Assembly: GCF_037203605.1 (NCBI RefSeq) | Contig: NZ_JBBDHC010000011.1 | Location: forward strand, 55,081-119,080 | Length of the DNA stretch: 64,000 nt | Source: Denitratimonas tolerans | GTDB taxonomy: Bacteria > Pseudomonadota > Gammaproteobacteria > Xanthomonadales > Xanthomonadaceae | Direction: 5' to 3' | Part shown: piece by piece, positions 18,996 through 28,185 of the stretch | Layout: the number at the start of each line of letters is the position of its first letter | Numbering within the stretch: position 1 is the first letter of the stretch | The notes under the pieces: model-generated | Told to the model about the DNA's origin: nothing | Seen by the model: only the letters and a program-made list of their open reading frames with translations | The model's database searches: none | Position numbers and translations under genes: made by a program

Positions 18996-20147
18996 ATGCT
19001 CAGTCTGCCGCCGCTCGCCCTCTACGTGCACATCCCCTGGTGCGTGCGAAAGTGTCCGTACTGCGACTTCAATTCGCACCGCGCGCCCGAGGCCCTGCCG
19101 CAGCGCGAGTACGTCGCCGCGCTCCTCGCGGACCTGGAACAGGATCTGCCGCTGGTGTGGGGCCGCACCGTGACCAGCGTGTTTTTCGGCGGCGGCACGC
19201 CCAGCCTGTTTTCCGGCGAGGCCATCGGCGAGTTCCTGCAGGGCGCGGCGGCGCGCCTGCGCTTTCGCCCCGATCTGGAAGTGACGCTGGAGACCAATCC
19301 CGGCACGGTCGAGCACGACCGCTTCGACGCCTACGCGCGCGCCGGCGTCAACCGCCTGAGCTTCGGCATCCAGAGCTTCGACGACGGCTGCCTCGCGCGC
19401 CTCGGGCGCATCCACGACGCCGCGCAGGCCGAGCGCGCGGTGAAGCTTGCGCAGGACGCGGGGTTTTCCAACATCAATCTCGACCTGATGTACGCCCTGC
19501 CCGGCCAGACCACGGCGATGGCGCTGGCCGATCTCGAACGCGCGATCGCGCTCGATCCCGCGCACCTGTCGCACTACCAGCTCACCCTGGAACCGGGCAC
19601 CCCGTTCGCGCGCCAGCCACCCGCCGGCATTCCCGAAGGTGATGACGCCTGGGACATGCAGGAGGCCTGCCAGACCCGCCTGGCCGAGGCGGGCTACGCG
19701 CAGTACGAAGTCTCCGCCTATGCCCGCGAAGGCCGCCAGTGCGCGCACAACCTCAACTACTGGCGCTTCGGCGACTACCTGGGCATCGGTGCCGGCGCGC
19801 ACGGCAAGATCACCCTGCCCGCCGACGGCACCATCCTGCGGCGCTGGAAGCTCAAGCACCCGAAAACCTACATGGACGCCGCCGCCGGCGACGCGCGCAT
19901 CGGCGGCGACGAGCACCTCGCTGCCGAGCGCCGCCCCTTCGACTACATGCTCAACGCCCTGCGCCTGCGCGAAGGCTTCCCGCTTGCCGACTTCGAGGCC
20001 CGCACCGGCCTTGCGCGAGCCACCATCGCGCCCAAACTTGCCGATCTGTCCGAACGCGGCCTGCTCGACGTGGCGGAAGAATGGGTGCGCCCGAGCGAAC
20101 TCGGCTGGCGCTTCCTCAACGATGTGATGGCAGCGTTCCTGCCGTGA
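18996..20147 (+). CDS. hemW: Radical SAM heme chaperone HemW
   Basis: The 383-residue protein has the radical SAM cluster motif CVRKCPYCDF (CxxxCxxC) near its start, then FFGGGTPSLFS and NRLSFGIQSF, as in the HemW/HemN family. The first residues (ALYVHIPWC) match HemW rather than oxygen-independent coproporphyrinogen oxidase. The protein is a heme chaperone. The ATG at 18996 gives the usual HemW length. An in-frame ATG at 18906 would add 30 arginine-rich residues not expected in the family. The 191-bp gap to aceE is a divergent promoter region. Confidence 0.88.
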   Translation: MLSLPPLALYVHIPWCVRKCPYCDFNSHRAPEALPQREYVAALLADLEQDLPLVWGRTVTSVFFGGGTPSLFSGEAIGEFLQGAAARLRFRPDLEVTLETNPGTVEHDRFDAYARAGVNRLSFGIQSFDDGCLARLGRIHDAAQAERAVKLAQDAGFSNINLDLMYALPGQTTAMALADLERAIALDPAHLSHYQLTLEPGTPFARQPPAGIPEGDDAWDMQEACQTRLAEAGYAQYEVSAYAREGRQCAHNLNYWRFGDYLGIGAGAHGKITLPADGTILRRWKLKHPKTYMDAAAGDARIGGDEHLAAERRPFDYMLNALRLREGFPLADFEARTGLARATIAPKLADLSERGLLDVAEEWVRPSELGWRFLNDVMAAFLP

Positions 20148-20238
20148 ATCTGTGTGCGGCAGCGGCATGCTGCCCTGCACCGCACGTCGCGCCACATCGG
20201 TTTACACTGCGCCCGCGCTACCGGATGCGGAGAGCGGA

Positions 20239-20805
20239 ATGGGGGATGTGAGTCTTCTGCTGGCGGCGGCGAACGCAGGTGACCGCGAGGCGGCTGATCA
20301 GGCGTTCGCGCTGGTCTATGCCGACCTGCGGATGCTGGCGCGCCGCCAGGTGCAGCGCGCCGCGTCCGGGCCGGGTGCCACCTCGCTGGTACACGAAGTC
20401 TACCTGCGGCTGGCCGGCCCGGAGGCGCTGAGCATCAACGACCGCGAGCATTTCTTCGCGCTCGCCGCCCGCGCCATGCGCCAGCTCGTGGTCGACCACG
20501 CCCGCCGCAGCGCCAGCGCCAAGCGTGGCGGTGGCGCGGTGCCGGACAACCTCGACGACATTGCCGGGCTCGTCCCCTCGCACGAAAACGCCGGCCGCAT
20601 GCTGGAGCTGGATCAGGCGCTGGATCGGCTTTCGGCACTCGACCCGCAGCTGGTGCGCCTGGTCGAAATGCGCTACTTCGCCGGGCTGGAGCTGGCCGAG
20701 ATCTCCGCCATCACGGACCGCTCCGAGCGCAGCCTCAAGCGCGACTGGCGGCGCGCCCGCGCGGTGCTGCACGCGGCGCTGGAAGGAGCACATGACGATG
20801 CATGA
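20239..20805 (+). CDS. ECF-like RNA polymerase sigma factor (TIGR02999 type)
   Basis: The 188-residue protein has a sigma-70 region 2 (VYADLRMLARRQVQR ... TSLVHEVYLRL) and a region 4 helix-turn-helix (LVEMRYFAGLELAEISAIT). It resembles the ECF-like group encoded with Ser/Thr kinases. The ATG at 20239 follows GGAG at 20229-20232, and the frame upstream has no ribosome site. The kinase start lies inside its last codons, so the two are translationally coupled. The likely role is to switch on a regulon in response to the membrane kinase, as inferred for this pair in other bacteria. Confidence 0.85.
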   Translation: MGDVSLLLAAANAGDREAADQAFALVYADLRMLARRQVQRAASGPGATSLVHEVYLRLAGPEALSINDREHFFALAARAMRQLVVDHARRSASAKRGGGAVPDNLDDIAGLVPSHENAGRMLELDQALDRLSALDPQLVRLVEMRYFAGLELAEISAITDRSERSLKRDWRRARAVLHAALEGAHDDA

Positions 20806-23473
20806 ATCACGCTGGCAGCGGCTTGCGTCCCTGCTCGACGAACTGTTCGAGCTGGACGCGCCGGCGTGCGCGGCGCGACTGGCGCAGATCGCACGCGAGG
20901 ACGCGGCGCTGGCGTCCGAGCTGCAACACCTGCTGGCGGTGGATGAACGCAACGGCGTGCTGGATGCCGGCGTGGTCCGCGTCGCCGCCACGGTGATGTC
21001 GCAGCTGGCGTCCTCCGCAGCCGACGGCGCTGGCGCGGAAGCGGTCGGCGGCAGGCGGTTTGGCCACTACATCCTCACCCGGCACCTCGGCACCGGCGGC
21101 ATGGGCGAAGTGTGGCGCGCCGAGCGCGTGGGCGATTTTGAACAGGCCGTGGCGATCAAGCTGATCCGCCCGCTGCTTGATTCGCCGGCGCTGCGCGAGC
21201 GCTTCGCGCGCGAGCGGCAGATCCTGGCGCGCCTGGATCATCCCGGCATCGCGCGCCTGCTCGACGGCGGCGTGAACGATGACGGTACGCCGTGGTATGC
21301 GATGGAGTTCGTGACGGGCAGCGACATCGTGCGCTTCGCCGACGACCGGACGCTCGGCGTGCGCGAGCGGGTGGAGCTGCTGCTGCAGGTCTGCGACGCG
21401 GTGGCGCACGCGCAGACGCAGCTGATCGTGCACCGCGACCTGAAGCCTTCCAACATCCTCGTCGACGCCCAGGGCCGCGTGCGGGTGCTGGACTTCGGCA
21501 TTGCGCGGCTGCTGGACGATTCCGGCACCGAGGCACTGACCGGCACCGGCGTACGCGTATTCTCTCCCGCCTATGCCGCCCCCGAGCAGATCCGCGGCCA
21601 GGCGGTGGGCACGGCGGCCGATGTGTTCGCGCTCGGCGCGGTGCTGTTCGAGCTGCTGGTCGGCGCGCCACCGCATCCCGGGCGCAGCGCCTCCCCGGAG
21701 CGCCTCATCGCCGATCTCGCCAACGAAACCGCGCCGCATCCCGGCCGCGCGCTGCGCGAGCAGATCCGCGACACCGGCGGCAGCCGCACCACCGCCGCAG
21801 CCAGCGACATTCCCGCCGACCTGGACACACTCGTTGCCACCGCGCTGCAGCCGGACCCGGCGCGACGCTACGCCGATGCACGGTGCCTGGGCGATGACAT
21901 CCGGCGCTGGCTCGATGGTCGGCCGATCGCCGCACAGCCGGACACGGCAAGCTACCGGATGCGCAAGTTCGTCGCGCGCCATCGTTTTGCCGTGGGCAGC
22001 GCCAGCGCGGTGCTGCTGGCGCTGCTCGGCGGCCTGGCGCTGGCGCTGTGGCAGGCCCGGATCGCGCAGGACCACGCCGTGCGTGCCAACGCCGAGGCGC
22101 AGCGCGCCGAGCGCGCGGCGGAGCAGGCGCGCGCGCAGGTGGCCCGCACCGGCAAGGTCAAAGAGTTCATGGTGTCGATCTTTATCGCCGCCGATCCGAT
22201 GCGCCGCGATGCGGACGCGCCGCAAACGGTCGCGCAGGCCTTCGACGCCGCGCTCGAACGCGCCCGCACCGAGCTTTCCAACGATCCGGTGCTGCAGGCC
22301 GACGTGCTCGACGACTTCGGCGAAATCCGCGCCAACCAGGGTCGTTTCGACGAGGCGACAGCGCTGTTCGAACAGGCACTGGCAGTGGCCGAGAAGGAGT
22401 ACGGCCCCGACCATCCGGTCGCCGCCGAATCGCTGGTCAACCTCGCCGTGGTCGCCGAGATCACCGATCGGATCCAGGACGCGAACCGCTACATCCAGCG
22501 CGCCGTGGCGATCCTCGAGCGCGACGAGGGCGGCGATCCGGTCGCGCTGGCGGCGGCGCTCACCTCCCTCGCCGCGCTGCAGCACACGCAAGGCGATCGC
22601 CGCGCCGCCCGCGCGAGCAGCGATCGCGCGCTGCGCCTGTACCGCCAGTCGATACCCGGCGATGCGCGGATGATCCCGGCGCTGTCCAACTCCGCCCTGC
22701 TGGCCTCCGAGGCGGGCGAGTATCCCCTGGCGCAGGCGCTTTTCGGTGAGGTCATGGCGCTGATCGAGCGCGAGCATGGCCCCAACTCCCCCACGCTGTG
22801 GCCCGCACTCACCTCGCTGGCGCAGCAGGAGTACCAGCTCGGCAACATCGCGCAGGAACAGGTCCTGACCGAGCGCGCGCTGGCGCTGGCGCGGACCAGC
22901 TTCACCGGCGACCACCCGTGGACCGCCGCCTCGCTGGCACAGCTCGGCCTGCAGCGCGCCCACCGGGGCGACGTGTCGGAGGGAATCGCGCTGCTGGACG
23001 AGTCCATCACCATGTTCGAGCGCCTCGGCGGCAGCGGCGCGATTTCGCCGCTGCGCTACCTGTCCATCGCCCGGAACCTGGTCGGCGACCACGATGCCGC
23101 GCTGACTTCGCTCGACCGCGCGGTGAGCCTGTGCGAACAGGCGGGCCGGAGCGAGAACCAGCTCTGCGTGGTGGTGCGCGCCAACCACGCCATGCTGCTG
23201 GCACGCACTGGTCAGGCCGAACGGGCGCTGCACGAGGCCGAGGCCGCGGCGCGCGCGCTATCGGACGATCCCGCCCTGCACAGCGAACGCGGGCAGATCA
23301 TGGAGGCGCGCGCCGCGGCCCTGTCGGCGCTCGGGCGGCACGACCTGGCGCTGGCCGAGCAGGACGCGGTGGTCACTCTGCTGCGCAAGGGCTTTGGTGA
23401 CGAGCATCCGGAGACCCGCCGCGTCATCGCCGCACGTGCCGCGCTGGAGCAGGCGGCCGGCGCGGCGCGCTGA
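20798..23473 (+). CDS. Membrane Ser/Thr protein kinase with TPR-type extracytoplasmic region
   Basis: The chain has about 891 residues. Residues 1-75 form the short helical segment usual for kinases paired with this sigma type. The Hanks-type kinase domain runs from about 88 to 370, with LGTGGMGEVWRAE, catalytic lysine 121 in VAIKLIRP, HRDLKPSN at 212-219, DFGIARLL and APEQIRG. One membrane helix lies near 396-418, and tetratricopeptide-like helices fill the rest. AGGAG at 20784-20788 is nine bases before the ATG at 20798, so this start is preferred over the ATG at 20792. It overlaps the sigma factor gene by eight bases. The kinase probably senses a signal through its C-terminal region and controls that sigma factor. 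Confidence 0.88.
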   Translation: MHESRWQRLASLLDELFELDAPACAARLAQIAREDAALASELQHLLAVDERNGVLDAGVVRVAATVMSQLASSAADGAGAEAVGGRRFGHYILTRHLGTGGMGEVWRAERVGDFEQAVAIKLIRPLLDSPALRERFARERQILARLDHPGIARLLDGGVNDDGTPWYAMEFVTGSDIVRFADDRTLGVRERVELLLQVCDAVAHAQTQLIVHRDLKPSNILVDAQGRVRVLDFGIARLLDDSGTEALTGTGVRVFSPAYAAPEQIRGQAVGTAADVFALGAVLFELLVGAPPHPGRSASPERLIADLANETAPHPGRALREQIRDTGGSRTTAAASDIPADLDTLVATALQPDPARRYADARCLGDDIRRWLDGRPIAAQPDTASYRMRKFVARHRFAVGSASAVLLALLGGLALALWQARIAQDHAVRANAEAQRAERAAEQARAQVARTGKVKEFMVSIFIAADPMRRDADAPQTVAQAFDAALERARTELSNDPVLQADVLDDFGEIRANQGRFDEATALFEQALAVAEKEYGPDHPVAAESLVNLAVVAEITDRIQDANRYIQRAVAILERDEGGDPVALAAALTSLAALQHTQGDRRAARASSDRALRLYRQSIPGDARMIPALSNSALLASEAGEYPLAQALFGEVMALIEREHGPNSPTLWPALTSLAQQEYQLGNIAQEQVLTERALALARTSFTGDHPWTAASLAQLGLQRAHRGDVSEGIALLDESITMFERLGGSGAISPLRYLSIARNLVGDHDAALTSLDRAVSLCEQAGRSENQLCVVVRANHAMLLARTGQAERALHEAEAAARALSDDPALHSERGQIMEARAAALSALGRHDLALAEQDAVVTLLRKGFGDEHPETRRVIAARAALEQAAGAAR

Positions 23474-23561
23474 GCTTTCCGCCGACCCGGACAAACCGCC
23501 TGATACCATTTGCGCCCCGACCGGCCGCTGCCGGCGTTCCCACCCGGAGACCTGCCGCACG

Positions 23562-25481
23562 ATGAGCGCGTGGACCCTTGATGATGCCCGCCGCACCTAC
23601 TCCATCGCCCACTGGGGCGAGGGCTATTTCGACATCGACGCCCGCGGGCAGGTGACGGTGCAGCCGCGCGGCGCGGGCGGGCCACGCATCACCCTGCCCG
23701 ATGCCGTCGATGCCGCGCTCGCCGACGGGCTGAAGCTGCCGCTGCTGCTGCGATTTTCCGACATCCTCGGCGACCGCCTGGCGCGCCTGCAGGCGGCCTT
23801 CGCCCAGGCGATGGACGAGCTCGACTACGCCGGCGGCTACACCGCGGTCTATCCGATCAAGGTCAACCAGCACCGCGGCGTCGCCGGCGAACTGGCGGCG
23901 CACGCAGGTGATGGTTTCGGCCTGGAGGCGGGCTCGAAGCCCGAGCTGATGGCGGTGCTGGCGCTGTCGCGCCCGGGCGGCACGATCATCTGCAACGGCT
24001 ACAAGGACCGCGAGTACATCCGCCTCGCCCTGATCGGCCAACGCCTGGGGCTGGAGACCTTCATCGTGATCGAGAAGGCTTCCGAGCTCGATCTGGTGAT
24101 CGAAGAGGCGCGCGCGCTGGGCGTGCGTCCGCGCCTCGGGGTGCGGATGCGACTGGCTTCGCTGGGTGCCGGCAAGTGGCAGAACTCCGGCGGCGACAAG
24201 GCCAAGTTCGGGCTTTCCCCGCGCCAGCTGCTCGACCTGATCGAGCGCCTGCGCGACGCCGGCCTGCTCGACTGCCTGGAGCTGCTGCACTTCCACATGG
24301 GCTCGCAGATTTCCAACGTGCGCGACCTCGCGCGCGGGGTGCGCGAGGCGGTGCGCTACTTCGTGGAGGTCTCGCACATGGGCTGCCCGATCCGCTTCAT
24401 GGACGTGGGCGGTGGCCTCGGCGTGGACTACGAGGGCACGCGCTCGCGCAGCTTCTGCTCGATCAACTACGGCCTCAGCCAGTACGCCGCCACCATCGTG
24501 CAGCCGCTGGCCGAGGCCTGCGCCGAGCACGGGCTGACGCCGCCGCGCGTGCTCACCGAATCGGGCCGCGCGCTCACCGCCCACCACGCGGTGCTGGTGG
24601 CGAACGTGACCGAGGTGGAGGCGGCACCGGCGGGTGCCGTGCCGCCGCCCGACGCCGAGGAGCCGGCCACGATCCGCCACCTGCGCGAAATCCACGCCGC
24701 GCTCGACGAGCGTCCGGCGCTGGAGCTGTATCAGGAAGCGCGCCACTACCAGAGCGAGGGCCAGGACCTGTACGCCCTGGGCCAGCTCGACCTGCGCCAG
24801 CGCGCGCGCCTGGACGACCTGTTCCACGCCATCGCCCACGGCGTGCGGGCGCGGCTGTCCTACGACGAAAAGAATCACCGCGCCGTGCTCGACGAACTGG
24901 CCGAGCGGCTGGTGGACAAGTATTTCCTCAATTTCTCGGTGTTCGAATCCGCGCCCGACATCTGGGCGATCGACCAGGTGTTCCCGATCGCGCCGATCAC
25001 GCGCCTCGACGAGGAACCCACCCGACGCGGCGTGATCGCGGATCTCACCTGCGATTCGGACGGACGCATCGACACCTACGTGGACGACGGCGACCTCGAC
25101 ACCTCGATGGCGCTGCACCCGCTGCGCGAGGGCGAGAGTTATCGCCTCGGGATCTTCCTGGTCGGGGCCTATCAGGACACGCTCGGCGACATCCACAACC
25201 TGTTCGGCGATACCGACGCGGTCAACGTGCGCCTCGACGGTGCCGGCTACCGCCTCGAGCGCTCGCGCCGCGGCGACACCTCCGACGTGATGCTCGACTA
25301 TGTCGGCTACGACCTCGCCGCACTGCGCGCGCGCTACGCCGCGCTGATCGACGCCGCCGGGCTGGCGCGCGAGGAAGCCGCGCGCCTGGGCGCGGCGCTG
25401 GAGGCCGGCCTGACCGGCTATACCTATCTGGCCGAGGAGCCGCAGGCGACGTCGGCATCTGCACAAGGAAACGCGCCATGA
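23562..25481 (+). CDS. speA: Biosynthetic arginine decarboxylase
   Basis: The 639-residue protein matches SpeA in length. The PLP lysine is residue 100 in VYPIKVNQ. Other family segments are GLEAGSKPEL, LLHFHMGSQI, DVGGGLGVDYEGT and VLTESGR. It makes agmatine from arginine, the first step of putrescine and spermidine synthesis, and spermidine synthase is encoded at 40101. The ATG at 23562 follows CCGGAGA. The gene ends inside the start codon of the next gene (ATGA overlap). Confidence 0.94.
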   Translation: MSAWTLDDARRTYSIAHWGEGYFDIDARGQVTVQPRGAGGPRITLPDAVDAALADGLKLPLLLRFSDILGDRLARLQAAFAQAMDELDYAGGYTAVYPIKVNQHRGVAGELAAHAGDGFGLEAGSKPELMAVLALSRPGGTIICNGYKDREYIRLALIGQRLGLETFIVIEKASELDLVIEEARALGVRPRLGVRMRLASLGAGKWQNSGGDKAKFGLSPRQLLDLIERLRDAGLLDCLELLHFHMGSQISNVRDLARGVREAVRYFVEVSHMGCPIRFMDVGGGLGVDYEGTRSRSFCSINYGLSQYAATIVQPLAEACAEHGLTPPRVLTESGRALTAHHAVLVANVTEVEAAPAGAVPPPDAEEPATIRHLREIHAALDERPALELYQEARHYQSEGQDLYALGQLDLRQRARLDDLFHAIAHGVRARLSYDEKNHRAVLDELAERLVDKYFLNFSVFESAPDIWAIDQVFPIAPITRLDEEPTRRGVIADLTCDSDGRIDTYVDDGDLDTSMALHPLREGESYRLGIFLVGAYQDTLGDIHNLFGDTDAVNVRLDGAGYRLERSRRGDTSDVMLDYVGYDLAALRARYAALIDAAGLAREEAARLGAALEAGLTGYTYLAEEPQATSASAQGNAP

Positions 25482-26347
25482 GCACGCTGCGCTGCGGATT
25501 CATCGGTCTGGGCGCGATGGGCGCGCCGATGGCCGGCCACCTGGCCGCGAAAGGCCTGCTGACCGTGGTCGGCAACCGCACCCACACCAAAGCCCGGGCG
25601 CTGGCCGCCGAGCTGGGCGTGGGCGCGTCCGCGGATGCGGCGGGATTCGCCGGTTGCGGCGCGGTGATGCTCTGCGTTTCGGCCGATGCGGACGTGCTCG
25701 CCAACGTGCGCGCACTGGCCGAGGTGCTCAGGCCCGGAGCCATCGTGGTGGACCACTCCACGGTGGCGCGCGATACCGCGATCGAGGCGCAGAAGATCCT
25801 CGCCGCCAAGGGCATCGGCTTCATCGACGCGCCGGTGTCGGGCGGGGTGGAAGGCGCGCGCAACGGGCGGCTCTCGGTGATGTGCGGTGCCGATCCGGCG
25901 CTGCTGGGAACCGTGCGCCCGGCGCTGGAATGCTACGGAGCGCGCGTCTCGCGCATGGGCCCGGTGGGTTCGGGTCAGGCCGCCAAGGCGGTCAATCAGG
26001 TGATGGTGGCCGGCATCAACGAGGCGGTGTGCGAGGCGCTGGCGCTGGGCGCGAAGCTCGGCCTCGATGCCGAAGTGCTGCTGCCCACGCTGGGCTCGGG
26101 TGCTGCCGCCAACTGGTTTCTGGACAAGCGCGGCGCGACCATGCTGCGCGGTGAATTCACCCCCGGCTTCAAGTGCGAGCACATGCTCAAGGACCTGCGC
26201 ATCGCGCGCGCCACGGCCGAGGGCGTCGGCATCGCGCATCCGGTGCTGGCGCAGGCCGAGGCCGACTACGGCGTGCTGGTGCGCGAGGGCCACGGCGAGG
26301 CCGACACCTCGGCGCTGATTGCGCTCAAGCTCTCCGGCGCTTCGTGA
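25478..26347 (+). CDS. Beta-hydroxyacid dehydrogenase family NAD(P)-dependent oxidoreductase
   Basis: The 289-residue protein has the N-terminal dinucleotide motif GFIGLGAMGAPMAGHL, the substrate-site signature DAPVSGGVEGARNG and the catalytic lysine segment GSGQAAKAVNQ. These are typical of 3-hydroxyisobutyrate or 2-hydroxy-3-oxopropionate reductases. The exact substrate cannot be assigned. Its start overlaps the speA stop by four bases and AAGGAA precedes it. It converges on phoR with a gap of only six bases. Confidence 0.88.
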   Translation: MSTLRCGFIGLGAMGAPMAGHLAAKGLLTVVGNRTHTKARALAAELGVGASADAAGFAGCGAVMLCVSADADVLANVRALAEVLRPGAIVVDHSTVARDTAIEAQKILAAKGIGFIDAPVSGGVEGARNGRLSVMCGADPALLGTVRPALECYGARVSRMGPVGSGQAAKAVNQVMVAGINEAVCEALALGAKLGLDAEVLLPTLGSGAAANWFLDKRGATMLRGEFTPGFKCEHMLKDLRIARATAEGVGIAHPVLAQAEADYGVLVREGHGEADTSALIALKLSGAS

Positions 26348-26353
26348 CGGACA

Positions 26354-27388
26354 TCAGGGATGCTCGGTCTTGCGCAGGCGCGCGGCGGAAAAGGTGGCGC
26401 TGAAGCGCGAACCCTTGCCCAGCTCGCTGGCGATGTCGAGCCGCGCCGCGTGCAGATTCAGCACATGCTTGACGATGGAAAGCCCCAGCCCGGTACCGCC
26501 GGTGATGCGCGAGCGGCTGGAGGACACGCGATAGAAGCGTTCCGTCAGGCGCGAAAGGTGTTCGGCGGGAATGCCGTAGCCGGTGTCCGCCACCGAATAC
26601 GTCGCGCCCTTGGGCGTTTGCTTCCAACCGATCGTGATGACGCCGCCTTCCGGCGTGTAGCGCACCGCGTTGCTCACCAGATTGGAGAACGCGCTGTGCA
26701 GGTCACGGTGTGAGCCCAGCAGGTCCAGCCCGGCTTCATCCTCGAGAACGACGCGGTGGCGGCCCTGACTCAGCGCCTCCGCTTCGCGTCGCATCACCCG
26801 GAGCATCGCGGACATGTTGACCCACTCTTCCGGCAGCTGCCGCTCCATCTCCAGGCGCGACAGGGTCAGCAGATCCTCCACGATCTCGCGCATCCGCTGG
26901 GACTGCAGCCGCATCTCGGCCAGCACCGGTGCCAGCGCCGGCACCTCGTCCGGCTCCAGCAGTTCCAGGTAGCCGTGGATCACCGTGAGCGGCGTGCGCA
27001 GTTCGTGCGAGACGTTGGCGACAAAGTCGCGCCGCATCTGCTCCAGGCGGCTGACGTGGCTGACGTCGCGCGCCAGCAGGAGCCGGCCGCGTTCACCGTA
27101 GGGAATCGCGGTGAGCTGCAGGCGCATGCCGGCAGCGGTCGGTGCCGCGATGTCGTCCGGATCGTTCGTGCCATCGCGCAGCCACGCGCCCACCTCGGTA
27201 TCGGCAAAGTGCTCGGCCACGCAAACGCCGCGATGCTGCGGCCAGGCCAGTCCGAGCAGGCGGTCCGCTGCGGGATTGCACCAGCGCAGCCGGCCGCAGG
27301 CATCGAGCAGCAGCAGGGCATCGGGGAAAGCCGCCGCCGCGCTCCGCACATCGTGGAGACCGGCCAGCAGCTTGCGGACGCGGCTCAC
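26354..27388 (-). CDS. phoR: Phosphate-regulon sensor histidine kinase PhoR, without membrane segment
   Basis: The 344-residue protein aligns with PhoR through the PAS domain (about 20-110), the HisKA segment FVANVSHELRTPLTV with phospho-accepting histidine 128, and the ATPase domain with NLVSNAVRYTPEG, DTGYGIP and GGTGLGLSIVKH. The family normally begins with about 90 residues containing membrane helices and a charged region; these are absent. The GTG start overlaps the phoB stop as GTGA, and the frame upstream lies inside phoB, so no hidden N-terminus is available. It should phosphorylate PhoB under phosphate limitation. Membrane and PstSCAB/PhoU coupling must differ from E. coli or depend on partners. 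Confidence 0.9.
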   Translation of the reverse strand: MSRVRKLLAGLHDVRSAAAAFPDALLLLDACGRLRWCNPAADRLLGLAWPQHRGVCVAEHFADTEVGAWLRDGTNDPDDIAAPTAAGMRLQLTAIPYGERGRLLLARDVSHVSRLEQMRRDFVANVSHELRTPLTVIHGYLELLEPDEVPALAPVLAEMRLQSQRMREIVEDLLTLSRLEMERQLPEEWVNMSAMLRVMRREAEALSQGRHRVVLEDEAGLDLLGSHRDLHSAFSNLVSNAVRYTPEGGVITIGWKQTPKGATYSVADTGYGIPAEHLSRLTERFYRVSSSRSRITGGTGLGLSIVKHVLNLHAARLDIASELGKGSRFSATFSAARLRKTEHP

Positions 27389-28074
27389 GGCTTGGCGGAG
27401 AACCGGTAGCCGGCACCCCGCACCGTCTGCACCAGGCGTTCACAGCCGTAGGGTTCGAGCGCCTTGCGCAGGCGCAGGATATGCACGTCGACGGTACGCT
27501 CCTCGACGTACACGCTGCCGCCCCAGACCTGGTCGAGCAGCTGCGCGCGCGAATGCACGCGCTCGGGATGGGTGAGGAAGAAATGCAGCAGGCGGTATTC
27601 GGTCGGGCCCATCTCGACGCGCTCTTCGCCCACGTAGACCCGGTGTGCCGGGCCGTCGATGCGCACCCCGCCCACTTCGATCGAGCCGGTGCCATCGTCG
27701 CCCTGCGCGCGGCGCAGCACCGCGCGGATGCGCGCGATCAGTTCGCGGGTGGAAAAAGGTTTGACGACGTAATCGTCCACGCCTGCTTCCAGCCCGGCGA
27801 CGCGGTCGGTTTCCTCGCCGCGCGCGGTCAGCATGATGATCGGCACCTCGGCGCTGCGCGGATCGGCGCGCAGGCGGCGCGCCAGCTCCAGCCCGGAGGT
27901 TCCGGGCAACATCCAGTCCAGCAGGATCAGGTCGGGGGCACCGTCGGCCAGGGCGATCAGCGCGCTGCGCGCGTCGGACGCCTGCAGCACCTCCATGTCG
28001 ACCCGCCGCAGGGCGAAGGCGACCATGTCGCGGATGGAGGCTTCGTCTTCGACAATGAGGATTCGCTTGTGCAT
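27385..28074 (-). CDS. phoB: Phosphate-regulon response regulator PhoB
   Basis: The 229-residue protein has a receiver domain with phospho-acceptor Asp53 in LILLDWMLPG, a DDYVVKPFS segment, and an OmpR/PhoB winged-helix DNA-binding domain ending VRGAGYRFS. The start at 28074 gives the standard PhoB length. It lies 47 bases downstream of a near-perfect Pho box, indicating autoregulation, and is coupled to phoR through a four-base overlap. Confidence 0.95.
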   Translation of the reverse strand: MHKRILIVEDEASIRDMVAFALRRVDMEVLQASDARSALIALADGAPDLILLDWMLPGTSGLELARRLRADPRSAEVPIIMLTARGEETDRVAGLEAGVDDYVVKPFSTRELIARIRAVLRRAQGDDGTGSIEVGGVRIDGPAHRVYVGEERVEMGPTEYRLLHFFLTHPERVHSRAQLLDQVWGGSVYVEERTVDVHILRLRKALEPYGCERLVQTVRGAGYRFSAKP

Positions 28075-28120
28075 TCGCGATGGCGTTATGTCGACAAAGT
28101 GATTATTGCATCGCACCATC

Positions 28121-28138
28121 ATGACAGTCGTGTGACAG
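28121..28138 (-). promoter_or_regulatory. Pho box upstream of phoB
   Basis: The minus strand reads CTGTCACACGACTGTCAT, matching two CTGTCAT half-sites with a four-base spacer at 13 of 14 positions. A CAATAAT-type -10 lies about 12 bases downstream. PhoB binding here would activate phoBR. Confidence 0.85.
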
Positions 28139-28185
28139 CCGTCCCGGGAGCGACACGCGGGTCGCCCCCGGGGTGGCTCTGCCAA

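Noticed and set aside
20807..25466. Long minus-strand frames opposite the kinase and speA
   Set aside because: Biased arginine/histidine/glycine content and full overlap with well-supported genes.
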